The notes beneath the pieces are model-generated. The model worked only from the letters and a program-made list of their open reading frames with translations, ran no database searches and was not told the DNA's origin. From positions 699,770 to 763,769 of the forward strand of contig JAJDDC010000070.1 of NCBI GenBank assembly GCA_029260515.1: 64,000 bases of DNA, given 5' to 3'. The translations under genes were made by a program, and so were the position numbers. The stretch is from Phycisphaerales bacterium. GTDB taxonomy: Bacteria > Planctomycetota > Phycisphaerae > Phycisphaerales > UBA1924. Of this stretch, positions 25,115 to 33,206 are shown one piece after another; position 1 is the stretch's first letter; each line of letters starts with the position of its first letter.

Positions 25115-26218
25115 ATGACCACACCCCGACTCGCCATCGGCTGCATGACCGGCACGAGCCTCGACGCGATCGACGCCGCCGCTGTCCACGCCGTTGGTCA
25201 TGGCCTCGACCTGCACGCCCACCCGCTCGGGCACGTCTCGGTCCCCATCCCCGATGATGTCCGCGCGGACCTCCGCCGCCTGTGCAACGGCGACGCGCTG
25301 ACCACCCGCCAGATCACACAGTGCAGATCCGCGTTCGGGCGAGCGCACGCCGACGCCGTCTCGCTGCTGCTCGAGGAGCACGCCGAGCTGGGGCGCCCGA
25401 CACTCGTCGCTCTGCACGGCCAGACCGTCGTGCACGATCCGCCCCTGTCATGGCAGCTCGTCGACGCGTGGCCCGTCGCCGATCGGTTTGCGTGCCCGAT
25501 CGTGAGCGACCTGAGATCCGCGGACCTGGCCGCGGGCGGACAGGGCGCCCCGATCACGCCCCTGAGCGATTGGTTGATGTTCCGATCGCCCACGCACGCA
25601 CGCGCGATCGTGAACCTCGGCGGGTTCTGCAACGCGACCATCCTCCCCGCGGGCGGCGCCCACGAAGACGTCATCGGTTTCGATGTGTGCGCCTGCAACC
25701 AGCTCCTCGACGCGGGCGCGAGGCGGGCCCTCGGACACGACTACGACGAGGGCGGCGCCGCCGCGAGCCGGGGCGCCCCCGCCCCGGACGCCTCGAACGC
25801 GCTTCTCGATTTCCTTCGAGCCCAGGTCGATTCCGGTCGCTCGCTGGGCACTGGCGACGAGGGCATGCCGTGGCTGGACACATGGGCGGACCGTCTCGCG
25901 CCCCGGGACCTGCTCGCGACGATCGCGGTGGGCGTCGGTCGCGTGATCCGCGAGCGGGTTTCCCCGGACGCGTCACAAGGGTGCGAGATATACCTCGCGG
26001 GTGGCGGTGCGCGCAACGCTGCGCTCGTCGCGGCGATCCCCGGCGCCCGCCCGCTCGACGACCTGGGCGTCGCGCCCCAGGCACGCGAGTCCGCGGCGAT
26101 GGCCGTCCTGGGCCTGCTCGCCGCCGACGGCGTCCCGGTCACGCTCCCCCGCGTCACCGGGCGGCGCACGCAAGTACCCTTGAGCGGCGCATGGATCAAC
26201 ACACGCCCCACCCTCTGA
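25115..26218 (+). CDS. anmK: Anhydro-N-acetylmuramic acid kinase
   Basis: Phosphorylates and opens 1,6-anhydro-MurNAc to MurNAc-6-phosphate in peptidoglycan recycling, in the cytoplasm. 367 residues, the normal size. The ATP-binding start is GCMTGTSLDAIDAAAV (residues 9-24); HGQTVVHD, NLGGFCNATIL, DVCACNQLLD and LAGGGARNAALV follow as in the ASKHA fold family. It starts 21 bases after a tRNA-Arg gene and overlaps murQ by 28 bp, so the product goes directly to the next enzyme encoded. Confidence 0.95.
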   Translation: MTTPRLAIGCMTGTSLDAIDAAAVHAVGHGLDLHAHPLGHVSVPIPDDVRADLRRLCNGDALTTRQITQCRSAFGRAHADAVSLLLEEHAELGRPTLVALHGQTVVHDPPLSWQLVDAWPVADRFACPIVSDLRSADLAAGGQGAPITPLSDWLMFRSPTHARAIVNLGGFCNATILPAGGAHEDVIGFDVCACNQLLDAGARRALGHDYDEGGAAASRGAPAPDASNALLDFLRAQVDSGRSLGTGDEGMPWLDTWADRLAPRDLLATIAVGVGRVIRERVSPDASQGCEIYLAGGGARNAALVAAIPGARPLDDLGVAPQARESAAMAVLGLLAADGVPVTLPRVTGRRTQVPLSGAWINTRPTL

Positions 26219-27117
26219 CCGCCCCGCCCGACCGCGGTCGCCTGCGCACCGAGCAGCGCAACCCCGCGTCGATGCAGCTGGACACGCTCGGCGTCGAGGC
26301 GTGCCTGGAACTGATCAATCGGGAAGACGCGACGGTCGCGCTTGCCGTCCGCACGGCGATGCCCGAGATCGCGCGGTTCGTCGCCCTGGCCGAGCGGGGT
26401 GTCCGCGCCGGCGGGCGCCTCGTCTACATCGGCGCAGGCACCTCCGGGCGCCTGGGCGTGCTCGATGCAAGCGAGTGCCCGCCAACGTTTCAGGCCGCCC
26501 CGGGCCTGGTCGTCGGCCTCATCGCGGGTGGCGACGCCGCGCTCCGTGTCTCCAGCGAGGGACGCGAGGACGACCCGGAAGGCGCACGCGACGAGCTGGA
26601 ACGGCTCGGTCTCGGCGTACACGACACGCTCCTCGGCATCGCCGCCGGCGGGACCACGCCCTACGTCCTGGGCGCGCTGCGCATCGCCAAGTCGAGGGGC
26701 GTCTCGACGGGTCTGCTCGCGTGCTCGCCGATCGAGAAACCAGCGCACGCCGACGTGCTCGTGCTCGTCGAGACCGGGCCCGAGGTGCTCACGGGCTCGA
26801 CGCGGATGAAGGCGGGGACGGCGACCAAGATGGTCCTGAACATGGTCTCGACGACGCTCATGGTCCGGCTCGGCAAGACGCACGAGAACCTGATGGTGGA
26901 CCTGCGGGCGAGCAACGACAAGCTCCGCGACCGGGCCGCCCGGATCGTGATGGAGCTGGCGGGCCTGGACCGCGCCGCCTCGCTGGTGCTGTTGGAGAGC
27001 GCGGGCTGGCACGTCAAGACGGCCCTGGTGATGCACGCGCGTGGGCTGGACCGCGGCGCGGCGGCCGCGGCGATCGACGCCGCGGGCGGGCGACTCCGCG
27101 ACGCGATCATCGACTAG
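26191..27117 (+). CDS. murQ: N-acetylmuramic acid 6-phosphate etherase
   Basis: Cleaves the lactyl ether of MurNAc-6-phosphate to GlcNAc-6-phosphate and D-lactate. 308 residues from ATG 26191. The family opening TEQRNPASMQLDTL, the SIS-domain sugar-phosphate loop YIGAGTSGRLGVLDASECPPTF, the catalytic-region GREDDPEGARDELE and TGSTRMKAGTATKMVLNM are all present. The start lies inside anmK (28-bp overlap), so the two are cotranscribed and probably translationally coupled. The two genes form a complete route from anhydro-MurNAc to GlcNAc-6-P. Confidence 0.96.
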   Translation: MDQHTPHPLTAPPDRGRLRTEQRNPASMQLDTLGVEACLELINREDATVALAVRTAMPEIARFVALAERGVRAGGRLVYIGAGTSGRLGVLDASECPPTFQAAPGLVVGLIAGGDAALRVSSEGREDDPEGARDELERLGLGVHDTLLGIAAGGTTPYVLGALRIAKSRGVSTGLLACSPIEKPAHADVLVLVETGPEVLTGSTRMKAGTATKMVLNMVSTTLMVRLGKTHENLMVDLRASNDKLRDRAARIVMELAGLDRAASLVLLESAGWHVKTALVMHARGLDRGAAAAAIDAAGGRLRDAIID

Positions 27118-27218
27118 AACGGCGTTCGCAGCGGTTCTCGGACATCCCGAGCGCACATCTTCGGCGCCCGGGCGGGTGAACGCTGGCGGGGCGCCCGGGG
27201 CGTTGTACGTTTCGGGTG

Positions 27219-27737
27219 ATGCGCTCTGTACGAGTCATGATGGTCGGCGCCTGCCTCGCTGGGGCGGCGGTCGTGTGCGCCGGCGGGTGCACAACGCACA
27301 CGCTCCGCGCCGACCCGGTCGTCTGCCACGCGCGGGATGAGATCCGCGTTGGCTACTCGGACCACGCGTGCCGCCCGTGTCGCAGGTGCGACGGGGCGCG
27401 TGCGCACAGCCGGTGCTCGCCCTGCCGGGCGCGTGCGGTCGAGTCATCGGGCGTGCGATGGGACGCGGTCTTTCCCCCGCCCGAGGTCGCCCGCTTCGAG
27501 CGGCGCTACGACCGGGCGTGGGCGCCCGAGTACTCGCGCAACGACGCGGGTCTGAGCCCGCGCGACGATGGCCCGATCGACGCGATCAGCGCGTCGTGGC
27601 CCGAGCCCTGGCGCCCCGACCTGGACTCCGACCGGACCGGGCGGACGAGCACTGATCCCGAGCGGTTCATGTACTCGTCGCGCCGGGCGTACCAGTACGC
27701 CCCGCGGTACCGGCCGCAGCGCCGCTACTGGCGGTAA
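27219..27737 (+). CDS. Cys-rich putative lipoprotein of unknown function
   Basis: 172 residues from ATG 27219 (GTG 27216 is an alternative). The signal peptide ends in a lipobox-like CAGGC, making Cys about 24 the lipidation site. After it come the closely spaced cysteines CRPCRRCDGARAHSRCSPC, a double CxxC/CxxxxxxxCxxC cluster that could bind a metal or form disulfides. The C-terminal half is rich in Arg, Tyr, Pro and Asp and looks unstructured (SSRRAYQYAPRYRPQRRYWR). No family is recognised. It follows murQ by 101 bp and may be its own unit. Confidence 0.65.
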   Translation: MRSVRVMMVGACLAGAAVVCAGGCTTHTLRADPVVCHARDEIRVGYSDHACRPCRRCDGARAHSRCSPCRARAVESSGVRWDAVFPPPEVARFERRYDRAWAPEYSRNDAGLSPRDDGPIDAISASWPEPWRPDLDSDRTGRTSTDPERFMYSSRRAYQYAPRYRPQRRYWR

Positions 27738-27758
27738 TCCCTTCCCTGTATATGCACG

Positions 27759-27792
27759 AAAACGCCCCGGCCGTGTTCGGGCGACCGGGGCG
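27759..27792 (-). terminator. Hairpin terminator after the fibro-slime gene
   Basis: An 8-bp stem (27763-27770 with 27785-27792) with a 14-base loop, followed on the minus strand by TTTTCG. It is 57 bases after the minus-strand stop at 27850 and 25 after the convergent stop at 27737. Confidence 0.6.
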
Positions 27793-27849
27793 AGAGAGCT
27801 TGCGCGCTCACGGAGGCCTGGTTATCCGCGCCCTTCCGGGCCCGTTGGA

Positions 27850-28785
27850 TCAGTCGTACAGGGCGGAGGTGGGCGGCAGCTCGACGTTGCGGAGCTGGAG
27901 CGTGGTCTCGATGCGGAAGTTTGACTGCGTCCGGTGGCGTTCGCAGAAGAAGAAGTCGAGCGTGTAGGTCTCGCCGTCCTCGAGCCACTCGAGGCGGTCG
28001 ATGTCGATGGTCTGGCTGACCGCGGAGTGGACGCCGCCGATGTCGATCACGAGCTTGCCGTCCACAAAGACCCAGACGTCGTCGTCGCCGATGAAGGAGA
28101 AGACGAGGCCGGCGTCACGCTCGTAGACGAACTCGGTGGCGAGGTGGAAGGTGAAGTGGAAGTTCTTGCTGTCGCCGGCGGAGTTGCCGTACAGCTCGCC
28201 GTTGATGGGGAAGAACCCGCCGCGGTCGGCGAAGAACGAGTCCTCCTTGTCGTCGAACGTGTAGACGTTGCTGTCCTCCTGGCGGACCATGGTGAGGCTG
28301 AGGGGGGCCGACGAGTTGACGCCGTCCACGCCCTGGAACCACATGGCGAAGTTGTCGGCGTCGGTGGCGGCGCCGGTCTGGCTGGAGCTGACCGAGCCCG
28401 ACGAGTCGCCGTCACGCGAGGCGATGTAGTCGCGGGGCGCCATGATGTTGCGCCCCTGTGCGTCGCGCCAGTTGCCGGTCACCTTCTTGCCGGTGGAGTG
28501 GAAGACGGGCATGCCGCGCCCGTCGAGCTCGTCCTCGACGATGTACATGTAGTGCCCGAAGCCGGAGCTGGGCCGGCGCTCGAAGTCGGGGTGCCCGCCC
28601 TCGGCGGTACGCTCGCGGAAGTCGCGGACGACGCCCGAGAGGGTGATCTCGTCGGGCAGGTCCATATACGGGTCGCGATCCCCGCCGGGCGAGCCGAACT
28701 GGGCCATCGCGGGTGAGGCGGCGCACATCGCGGCGCCAGCCGCGGCGGCGATGGCAAACTTCGAAATTCCTCGGTGAGTCGTCAT
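27850..28785 (-). CDS. Fibro-slime domain exported protein
   Basis: 311 residues from ATG 28785 with GAGGAG upstream and a signal peptide (ISKFAIAAAAGAAMCAASPAMA). The sequence fits the fibro-slime domain: DEITLSGVVRDF, EGGHPDFE near the start, then FSFIGDDDVWVFVDGKLVIDIGG and ERHRTQSNFRIETTLQL at the end. This PA14-related beta domain occurs in secreted adhesion and cellulose-binding proteins and in slime-mould surface proteins. The fold suggests carbohydrate or surface binding outside the cell. It has no dockerin or PEP-CTERM tail. A 54-residue membrane-protein gene lies 88 bp upstream on the same strand. Confidence 0.88.
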   Translation of the reverse strand: MTTHRGISKFAIAAAAGAAMCAASPAMAQFGSPGGDRDPYMDLPDEITLSGVVRDFRERTAEGGHPDFERRPSSGFGHYMYIVEDELDGRGMPVFHSTGKKVTGNWRDAQGRNIMAPRDYIASRDGDSSGSVSSSQTGAATDADNFAMWFQGVDGVNSSAPLSLTMVRQEDSNVYTFDDKEDSFFADRGGFFPINGELYGNSAGDSKNFHFTFHLATEFVYERDAGLVFSFIGDDDVWVFVDGKLVIDIGGVHSAVSQTIDIDRLEWLEDGETYTLDFFFCERHRTQSNFRIETTLQLRNVELPPTSALYD

Positions 28786-28873
28786 TGTGCTCTCCTCAAA
28801 GCTCGGCGACGGGCTGGTATCCCCCCGCGCTCGTTGCCTGCCCCTCCCGGGGCGTTGGTGCTCCGCGTTCGCG

Positions 28874-29038
28874 TTACGATCCGAGCAGGCCCGTGATCGC
28901 CGCCACAGAATCCTGTGATCCGACCAGCGTGAGGACGACGCACACCGCGCCGACCACCATCGCCGTTCCCATCAACACCCGTTCGATCCGCGAGAGTCCC
29001 CCGCGGGGCGGGCCGTGCGTGTCCTGAACATCCGACAT
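28874..29038 (-). CDS. 54-residue single-span membrane protein
   Basis: Start at ATG 29038 with a perfect GGAGG seven bases upstream, the main reason to call it. The product begins MSDVQDTHGPPRGGLSRIE and has one membrane span (VLMGTAMVVGAVCVVLTLVG) followed by a short tail, SQDSVAAITGLLGS. No family is recognised. It precedes the fibro-slime gene and may be transcribed with it. The start is divergent from murA, 298 bp away; the space between holds no other gene I can support, only a possible TATGCT -10 at about 29287. Confidence 0.65.
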   Translation of the reverse strand: MSDVQDTHGPPRGGLSRIERVLMGTAMVVGAVCVVLTLVGSQDSVAAITGLLGS

Positions 29039-29336
29039 GCTGCGTCCTCCGTGAGCACCCGCGGGCACGCCGCGTCGCTCACCACGAACATGCAAAGAAC
29101 CGCGCGTCGTTGCACGCGGCTTGGACACGACGGCCCGCGTCCGCGGCCCGCCTGCGCGGGGCTTCGGGTCTGGCGCGGCGGCTACCCGCGTCCGGGCACG
29201 TGGCAGCGGTCCTTCTCGGACCGGAGCCGAGCCGTCCACCGCTCATCCCGCCGGGCCCGGCCGGCGCGGGGGCGCAGGCCACCCGGTATGCTCCGCCGAC
29301 GGGCCGAGGAACGGCCTCCAGCGACGGGGCAGACAC

Positions 29337-30677
29337 ATGGACGTGTTTCATATTGATGGCGGGGTCCGCCTCGAGGGGCGCCTGCGGGTGAACGGATCCA
29401 AGAACGCGGCGTTGCCCCTGATGGCGGCGGCCCTGCTCACCGACAAGCCCGTCACCCTCCGCGACGTCCCGGGCCTGGCCGACATCCGCAACATGGTGAG
29501 CCTGCTGGGGGAGCTGGGTTGCGAGGGCGAGCTGACCGAGCCCGCCGACGCGTCCGAGCCCTCGGTCCTGAGCCTGCACACCCGCGACGAGACCAGCTCG
29601 CACGCCCGGTACGACGTCGTGCGCACGATGCGGGCCAGCGTGTGCATCCTGGGCCCGGTGCTCGCGCGCCGCGGCGCCGCGCGTGTCTCGATGCCCGGCG
29701 GGTGCGCGATCGGCGACCGCCCCATCGACCTGCACCTGCGGGGCCTCGAGGCCCTGGGCGCGCACATCAGCCTCGACTCGGGCGACGTCGTTGCCCGCGT
29801 GCCCAACTTCGCCCAAGGCGGGCGCCTGCGTGGCGCGACGATCTTCCTCGGGGGCTCGTTCGGCTCGACCGTGCTGGGCACCGCCAACGTCATGTCCGCG
29901 GCGACGCTCGCGGAGGGAACGACCACCATCGAGTCGGCCGCGTGCGAGCCCGAGGTGGTGGACCTGGCCAAGCTGCTGACGAGCATGGGCGCGAGGATCG
30001 AGGGTGCGGGCTCGCCCCGCATCGTCGTCCACGGCGTCGAGTCGCTCGCGGGGGCGGACCACACCGTCATCCCCGACCGGATCGAGGCCGCGACATTCAT
30101 GGCCGCCGCCGCCATCACCCGCGGCTCGCTCACGCTCGAGAACTGCCCGGTGGACGCTCTGCTGGCGGTGACAGACTGCCTCGGGCACATCGGGGTCGGG
30201 ATCAGCGTGGGCCCGCACGAGACCGACCCGATGCGTGTGACGTGCCGCGTGAGCCCGGCCGACCGCCTCGCGCCGGTGCAGATCACGACCCAGCCGTACC
30301 CGGGTTTTCCGACCGACGCGCAGGCGCAGCTCATGGCCCTGGTCGCCCTGGCCGACGGCAACTCGGTGATCACCGAGAAGATCTTCCCCGAGCGGTTCCT
30401 GCACGTGGCGGAGTTGACGCGGATGGGCGCGAGGCTCCTGCGCCAGGGCTCGACGGTCGTCGTCTCGGGCGTCGGTGGGCTGACAGGCGCGCCCGTCATG
30501 GCGTCGGACCTGCGCGCCAGCGCAGGGCTCGTGCTCGCGGGCTTGGCCGCCAAGGGCAGGACGACGATCAACCGCGTCTACCACCTCGACCGCGGGTACG
30601 AGAGACTCGAGGAACGCCTCGAGCGCGTCGGCGCCCGGATCACACGGGCCAAGTCCGAGGAACTCGTCGCGGCCTGA
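29337..30677 (+). CDS. murA: UDP-N-acetylglucosamine 1-carboxyvinyltransferase
   Basis: Transfers enolpyruvate from PEP to UDP-GlcNAc, the first committed step of peptidoglycan precursor synthesis, in the cytoplasm. 446 residues. The N-terminus has INGSKNAALP-type sequence (VNGSKNAALPLMAAALL). The catalytic loop is SMPGGCAIGDRPIDLH with C123, the residue alkylated by fosfomycin, so no intrinsic Asp-type resistance is seen. DRIEAATFMAAAAITRG and TTINRVYHLDRGYERL close the two-domain fold. The start at 29337 has only a weak GGGGC site. It is convergent with the HPr gene, with 25 bp between stops. Confidence 0.96.
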   Translation: MDVFHIDGGVRLEGRLRVNGSKNAALPLMAAALLTDKPVTLRDVPGLADIRNMVSLLGELGCEGELTEPADASEPSVLSLHTRDETSSHARYDVVRTMRASVCILGPVLARRGAARVSMPGGCAIGDRPIDLHLRGLEALGAHISLDSGDVVARVPNFAQGGRLRGATIFLGGSFGSTVLGTANVMSAATLAEGTTTIESAACEPEVVDLAKLLTSMGARIEGAGSPRIVVHGVESLAGADHTVIPDRIEAATFMAAAAITRGSLTLENCPVDALLAVTDCLGHIGVGISVGPHETDPMRVTCRVSPADRLAPVQITTQPYPGFPTDAQAQLMALVALADGNSVITEKIFPERFLHVAELTRMGARLLRQGSTVVVSGVGGLTGAPVMASDLRASAGLVLAGLAAKGRTTINRVYHLDRGYERLEERLERVGARITRAKSEELVAA

Positions 30678-30702
30678 TCGCCCCCCTGGCCAAGCGGCTG
30701 GT

Positions 30703-30978
30703 TCAGTCCTCGTCGAACCCGCGCGCGACGAGGGCCTTGAGGTCCTCGGCGCACGCCTTCGCGTCCTCGCCCTCGCAGACCAGCTCGAGCTGTGTGCCCT
30801 TGGTCGCGGCGAGCATCATGATCTCCATGATCGACTTGCCGTCTACGTCGTCGTCGCCCTTGCGGACGCGGACCGAGGCCGTGTACTTGGCCGCGATGTC
30901 TGCCAGCGCCGTCGCCGGGCGCGCGTGCAGCCCCAGCTCGTTGACGATCGTCACCATGACCGCGCATCGGTCCGGCAC
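30703..30978 (-). CDS. HPr-family phosphocarrier protein
   Basis: 91 residues from GTG 30978, chosen because GGAGG is exactly seven bases upstream; the inner ATG at 30957 has no site. Phosphoacceptor His18 lies in NELGLHARPATALADIA. The Ser-46 region reads DGKSIMEIMMLAATKGTQLEL, as in the family. HPr passes phosphate from enzyme I to EIIA proteins. It is the last gene of the hpf-ptsN-HPr set with no sugar permease in the window, which fits a regulatory (nitrogen-type) PTS branch. An acidic end (RGFDED) is typical. Confidence 0.93.
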   Translation of the reverse strand: MPDRCAVMVTIVNELGLHARPATALADIAAKYTASVRVRKGDDDVDGKSIMEIMMLAATKGTQLELVCEGEDAKACAEDLKALVARGFDED

Positions 30979-31017
30979 GCCCGATCCTCCGTCCCGCGTG
31001 GGGCCGCGCAGAGGCGC

Positions 31018-31494
31018 TCAGCCCCCGAGTTGCTGCGTGTCCGCTTCGTCGAGCAGCGACCAGACCTCGTCCACGCTGCCCGACTGACGCAAGAACCTGC
31101 GGAACGTGTCCTTGCTCAGGTTCTTGAATATCGACTCCATCGCCTGCAGGTGCTCCTCGGGCTGATCCTCGGGGCTCAGCAGCAGGAAGACCGAGTAGAC
31201 CGGCTGTTTGTCGAGCGATTCGAACTCGACGCCGCCCGGGCTGAGCCCGATGGCGGCGGCCATCCGCGTGACGGCGGGGTGCTTGACGTGCGGGACCGCG
31301 ACGCCGCGCCCGAACCCGGTCGAGCCCTTGCGCTCGCGGACGAGCAGGCGCTCGACGAGCTCGTCGCCCGTGCCCTCGGGCGCCGCCCCCGCGCCGATGA
31401 GCGCGCCGACCAGCTCCCGGATCACGTCGTCGCGCTGGTTGGCCTCCAGGTCCGCGACGATCGCCTCTCTGACGATGATGTCTCTGAGCTTCAT
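31018..31494 (-). CDS. ptsN: PTS EIIA protein, PtsN-like
   Basis: 158 residues from ATG 31494. The active-site histidine H69 lies in GRGVAVPHVKHPAV, the fructose/mannitol-type EIIA signature, and the length matches the regulatory EIIA-Ntr family. No membrane or EIIB part is fused. It lies 70 bp after hpf and 39 bp before HPr on the same strand. In proteobacteria the same three gene types lie behind rpoN; here rpoN is absent. The likely role is phosphorylation-dependent control of partners rather than sugar uptake. Other fructose-type EIIA proteins cannot be excluded. Confidence 0.88.
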   Translation of the reverse strand: MKLRDIIVREAIVADLEANQRDDVIRELVGALIGAGAAPEGTGDELVERLLVRERKGSTGFGRGVAVPHVKHPAVTRMAAAIGLSPGGVEFESLDKQPVYSVFLLLSPEDQPEEHLQAMESIFKNLSKDTFRRFLRQSGSVDEVWSLLDEADTQQLGG

Positions 31495-31564
31495 GGCAGC
31501 GTAACGCCCCGCGGGCCGGTCGTGCGGGCACACCCCGCCCCGGCCCCCGCGCCCGAGCCCCGCG

Positions 31565-31870
31565 TCAGCCGCGGTGCCCGAGCTTGAGCTTCTCCTTGTA
31601 GTCCGTCAGCTGGCGCGACACTTTCTGCGTCGCCATATCGATCGTCCCGTACAGGTCGTCGCCGACGGCGTGCGAGACGAAGTCGTCGTGGTGCTCCACG
31701 TCCACCACCACCTCGACCTTGAAATCGCCCTTCGTGTCGGGATCGAAGATCGTAAACGTGATCTGCTGAACCTTGTCGAAGTACTTGACGAGCTTGCTTC
31801 CCTTGGACTCGGCGTGCTCACGGATCGGGTCCGTGATCTGGATGTGCCTCCCGACGACGTCGATACGCAT
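31565..31870 (-). CDS. hpf: Short ribosome hibernation promoting factor
   Basis: 101 residues from ATG 31870, with GGGGAG seven bases upstream. The N-terminus MRIDVVGRHIQITDPIREHAESKGSKL and the later VEVVVDVEHHDDFVSHAVGDDLYGTIDMATQKVSRQL fit the HPF/YfiA fold. The C-terminal dimerisation domain of long HPF is missing, so this is the short type that binds the 30S decoding region and silences ribosomes in stress or stationary phase. It is the first gene of the set with ptsN and HPr. Confidence 0.93.
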   Translation of the reverse strand: MRIDVVGRHIQITDPIREHAESKGSKLVKYFDKVQQITFTIFDPDTKGDFKVEVVVDVEHHDDFVSHAVGDDLYGTIDMATQKVSRQLTDYKEKLKLGHRG

Positions 31871-31983
31871 GCACAACTCCCCTCGAGTCTGGCCCCGAAT
31901 CTGGTCTCCCCGCCCGCGCCGAACCGCGGGCGGCGCTTATGCCGATGCGACAGCATAGCCGACGCCCCCGCGCCCGCGCCCGG

Positions 31984-32898
31984 TCAGGCTCCCGCGTCGC
32001 CCTGGCGGTCGCCCACGCCGTCGCCCGCTCTACCCTCGGCGACCCGACGCGCCGTCTCGGCCTCCGCAGCCAGCGCCTCGGCGTCGGGCGCCCCGGGCAG
32101 CGACTCGCCCGTCGGGTCGTCGGGCGTCAGCACGCCCGCCGTGAGCACGAACCGCAACGCCTCCTCCACGCTCATGTCCAGGCGGTGGATCTTCGAGCGG
32201 GGCACGTTGATCGTGAACCCCGTGAACGGCGTCGGGGACGTGGGGATGAACACGCTCGAGACCGCCTCGCCCGCGGGCTCGTCTATCTCACGGATCGACG
32301 TCCCGGTTAGGAACCCGATCGTCCAGATCCCCTCGCTCGGGTACTGCACGATCACGACGTCCCGGAACGCCATCTTCTTCTCGCCCAGGATCAGGTCCAC
32401 GACCTGCTTGACGTGCGGGTACACCTGCTTGAACCCGGGGATCTGGCTGATGAGACGCTCGAGACGCGCGTACACGCGTTTGCCGATCAGGTTCGACAGC
32501 AGCACGCCCGCCAGATAAATGAGCAGGATCGCGACGAACAGGCCCGTCAGGTTCAGGATCCAGTACTTGTCCCAGTACTGCTGGAGGTACTGGCGGCGAA
32601 GCCCGGCGCGGATCACGTCGTCGCTCGCCCCCGGACGGAACGCCTTGGACACGCGTGCGTCGTTGATCTCGCCCCGATCGATCACGAACCAGTCGGGCAG
32701 GTCCGCGTCGTCCACGACCCGCGGCACCACCCACAGCACAACCGTCTGCGTGCCCGCGTTGATCGGCTCGGCCACGTTCTGGAAGACGAACACGAACGCC
32801 TGCCACAGGATCCAGAGCGTGAGCACCGAGGGCAGCAGGATCGCCAGCCCGCGCCCGAAGAACTTCTTGAAGTCGCCCTCGAACGTCGTGTGCGCCAT
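31984..32898 (-). CDS. DUF502 family membrane protein
   Basis: 304 residues from ATG 32898 (GAGGGC upstream). Two membrane regions are clear: LAILLPSVLTLWILWQAF near the N-terminus and LTGLFVAILLIYLAGVLLSN at about 125-145. Between and after them are the DUF502 hallmarks PGFKQVYPHVKQVVDLIL, VVIVQYPSEGIWTIGFLTG and FIPTSPTPFTGFTINVPRSK. The family is widespread and uncharacterised at the biochemical level. The C-terminus has an Ala/Glu-rich extension. The gene lies between hpf and tRNA-Ile on the same strand. Confidence 0.9.
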   Translation of the reverse strand: MAHTTFEGDFKKFFGRGLAILLPSVLTLWILWQAFVFVFQNVAEPINAGTQTVVLWVVPRVVDDADLPDWFVIDRGEINDARVSKAFRPGASDDVIRAGLRRQYLQQYWDKYWILNLTGLFVAILLIYLAGVLLSNLIGKRVYARLERLISQIPGFKQVYPHVKQVVDLILGEKKMAFRDVVIVQYPSEGIWTIGFLTGTSIREIDEPAGEAVSSVFIPTSPTPFTGFTINVPRSKIHRLDMSVEEALRFVLTAGVLTPDDPTGESLPGAPDAEALAAEAETARRVAEGRAGDGVGDRQGDAGA

Positions 32899-33060
32899 GC
32901 CCTCGCCGCCTCCCTGCCCGCCGACGGACCCGACAACGCCCCACGAAAGATCGACGACCCCGGGCAACGCCCGGGCACGGACCCTGATTCGGATTCTACA
33001 GGCGTGGCGTGCGCGTGTTCGCGCCACGTCCGGGTCCGACGCCCGCGAGGCGGGCCAATG

Positions 33061-33083
33061 AAAAACGCCCGCCGCGGCGGGCG
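33061..33083 (-). terminator. Intrinsic terminator of tRNA-Ile
   Basis: An 8-bp palindromic stem (33066-33073 with 33076-33083) followed on the minus strand by TTTTT (complement of 33061-33065). It begins seven bases after the tRNA 3' end, the expected position. Confidence 0.85.
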
Positions 33084-33089
33084 CCTCAA

Positions 33090-33163
33090 TGGGCCTGACT
33101 GGGCTCGAACCAGTGACCTCACCCTTATCAGGGGTGCGCTCTAGCCAACTGAGCTACAGGCCC
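33090..33163 (-). tRNA. tRNA-Ile(GAT)
   Basis: 74 bases on the minus strand. Acceptor stem GGGCCTG/CAGGCCC, D arm TAGCTCAGTTGGCTAGAGC, anticodon loop CTGATAA with anticodon GAT, and T arm CTGGTTCGAACCAGT. No CCA is encoded. It is a lone gene here rather than in an rRNA spacer. Confidence 0.96.
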
Positions 33164-33206
33164 CGAGCCGGGGCGAGCCCCGTGGGAGCGGAGTATACCC
33201 CCCGCC

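Noticed and set aside
29039..29336. Riboswitch or leader RNA in front of murA
   Set aside because: No conserved riboswitch core, leader peptide or terminator/antiterminator pair is visible. Only a weak -10-like TATGCT was found.
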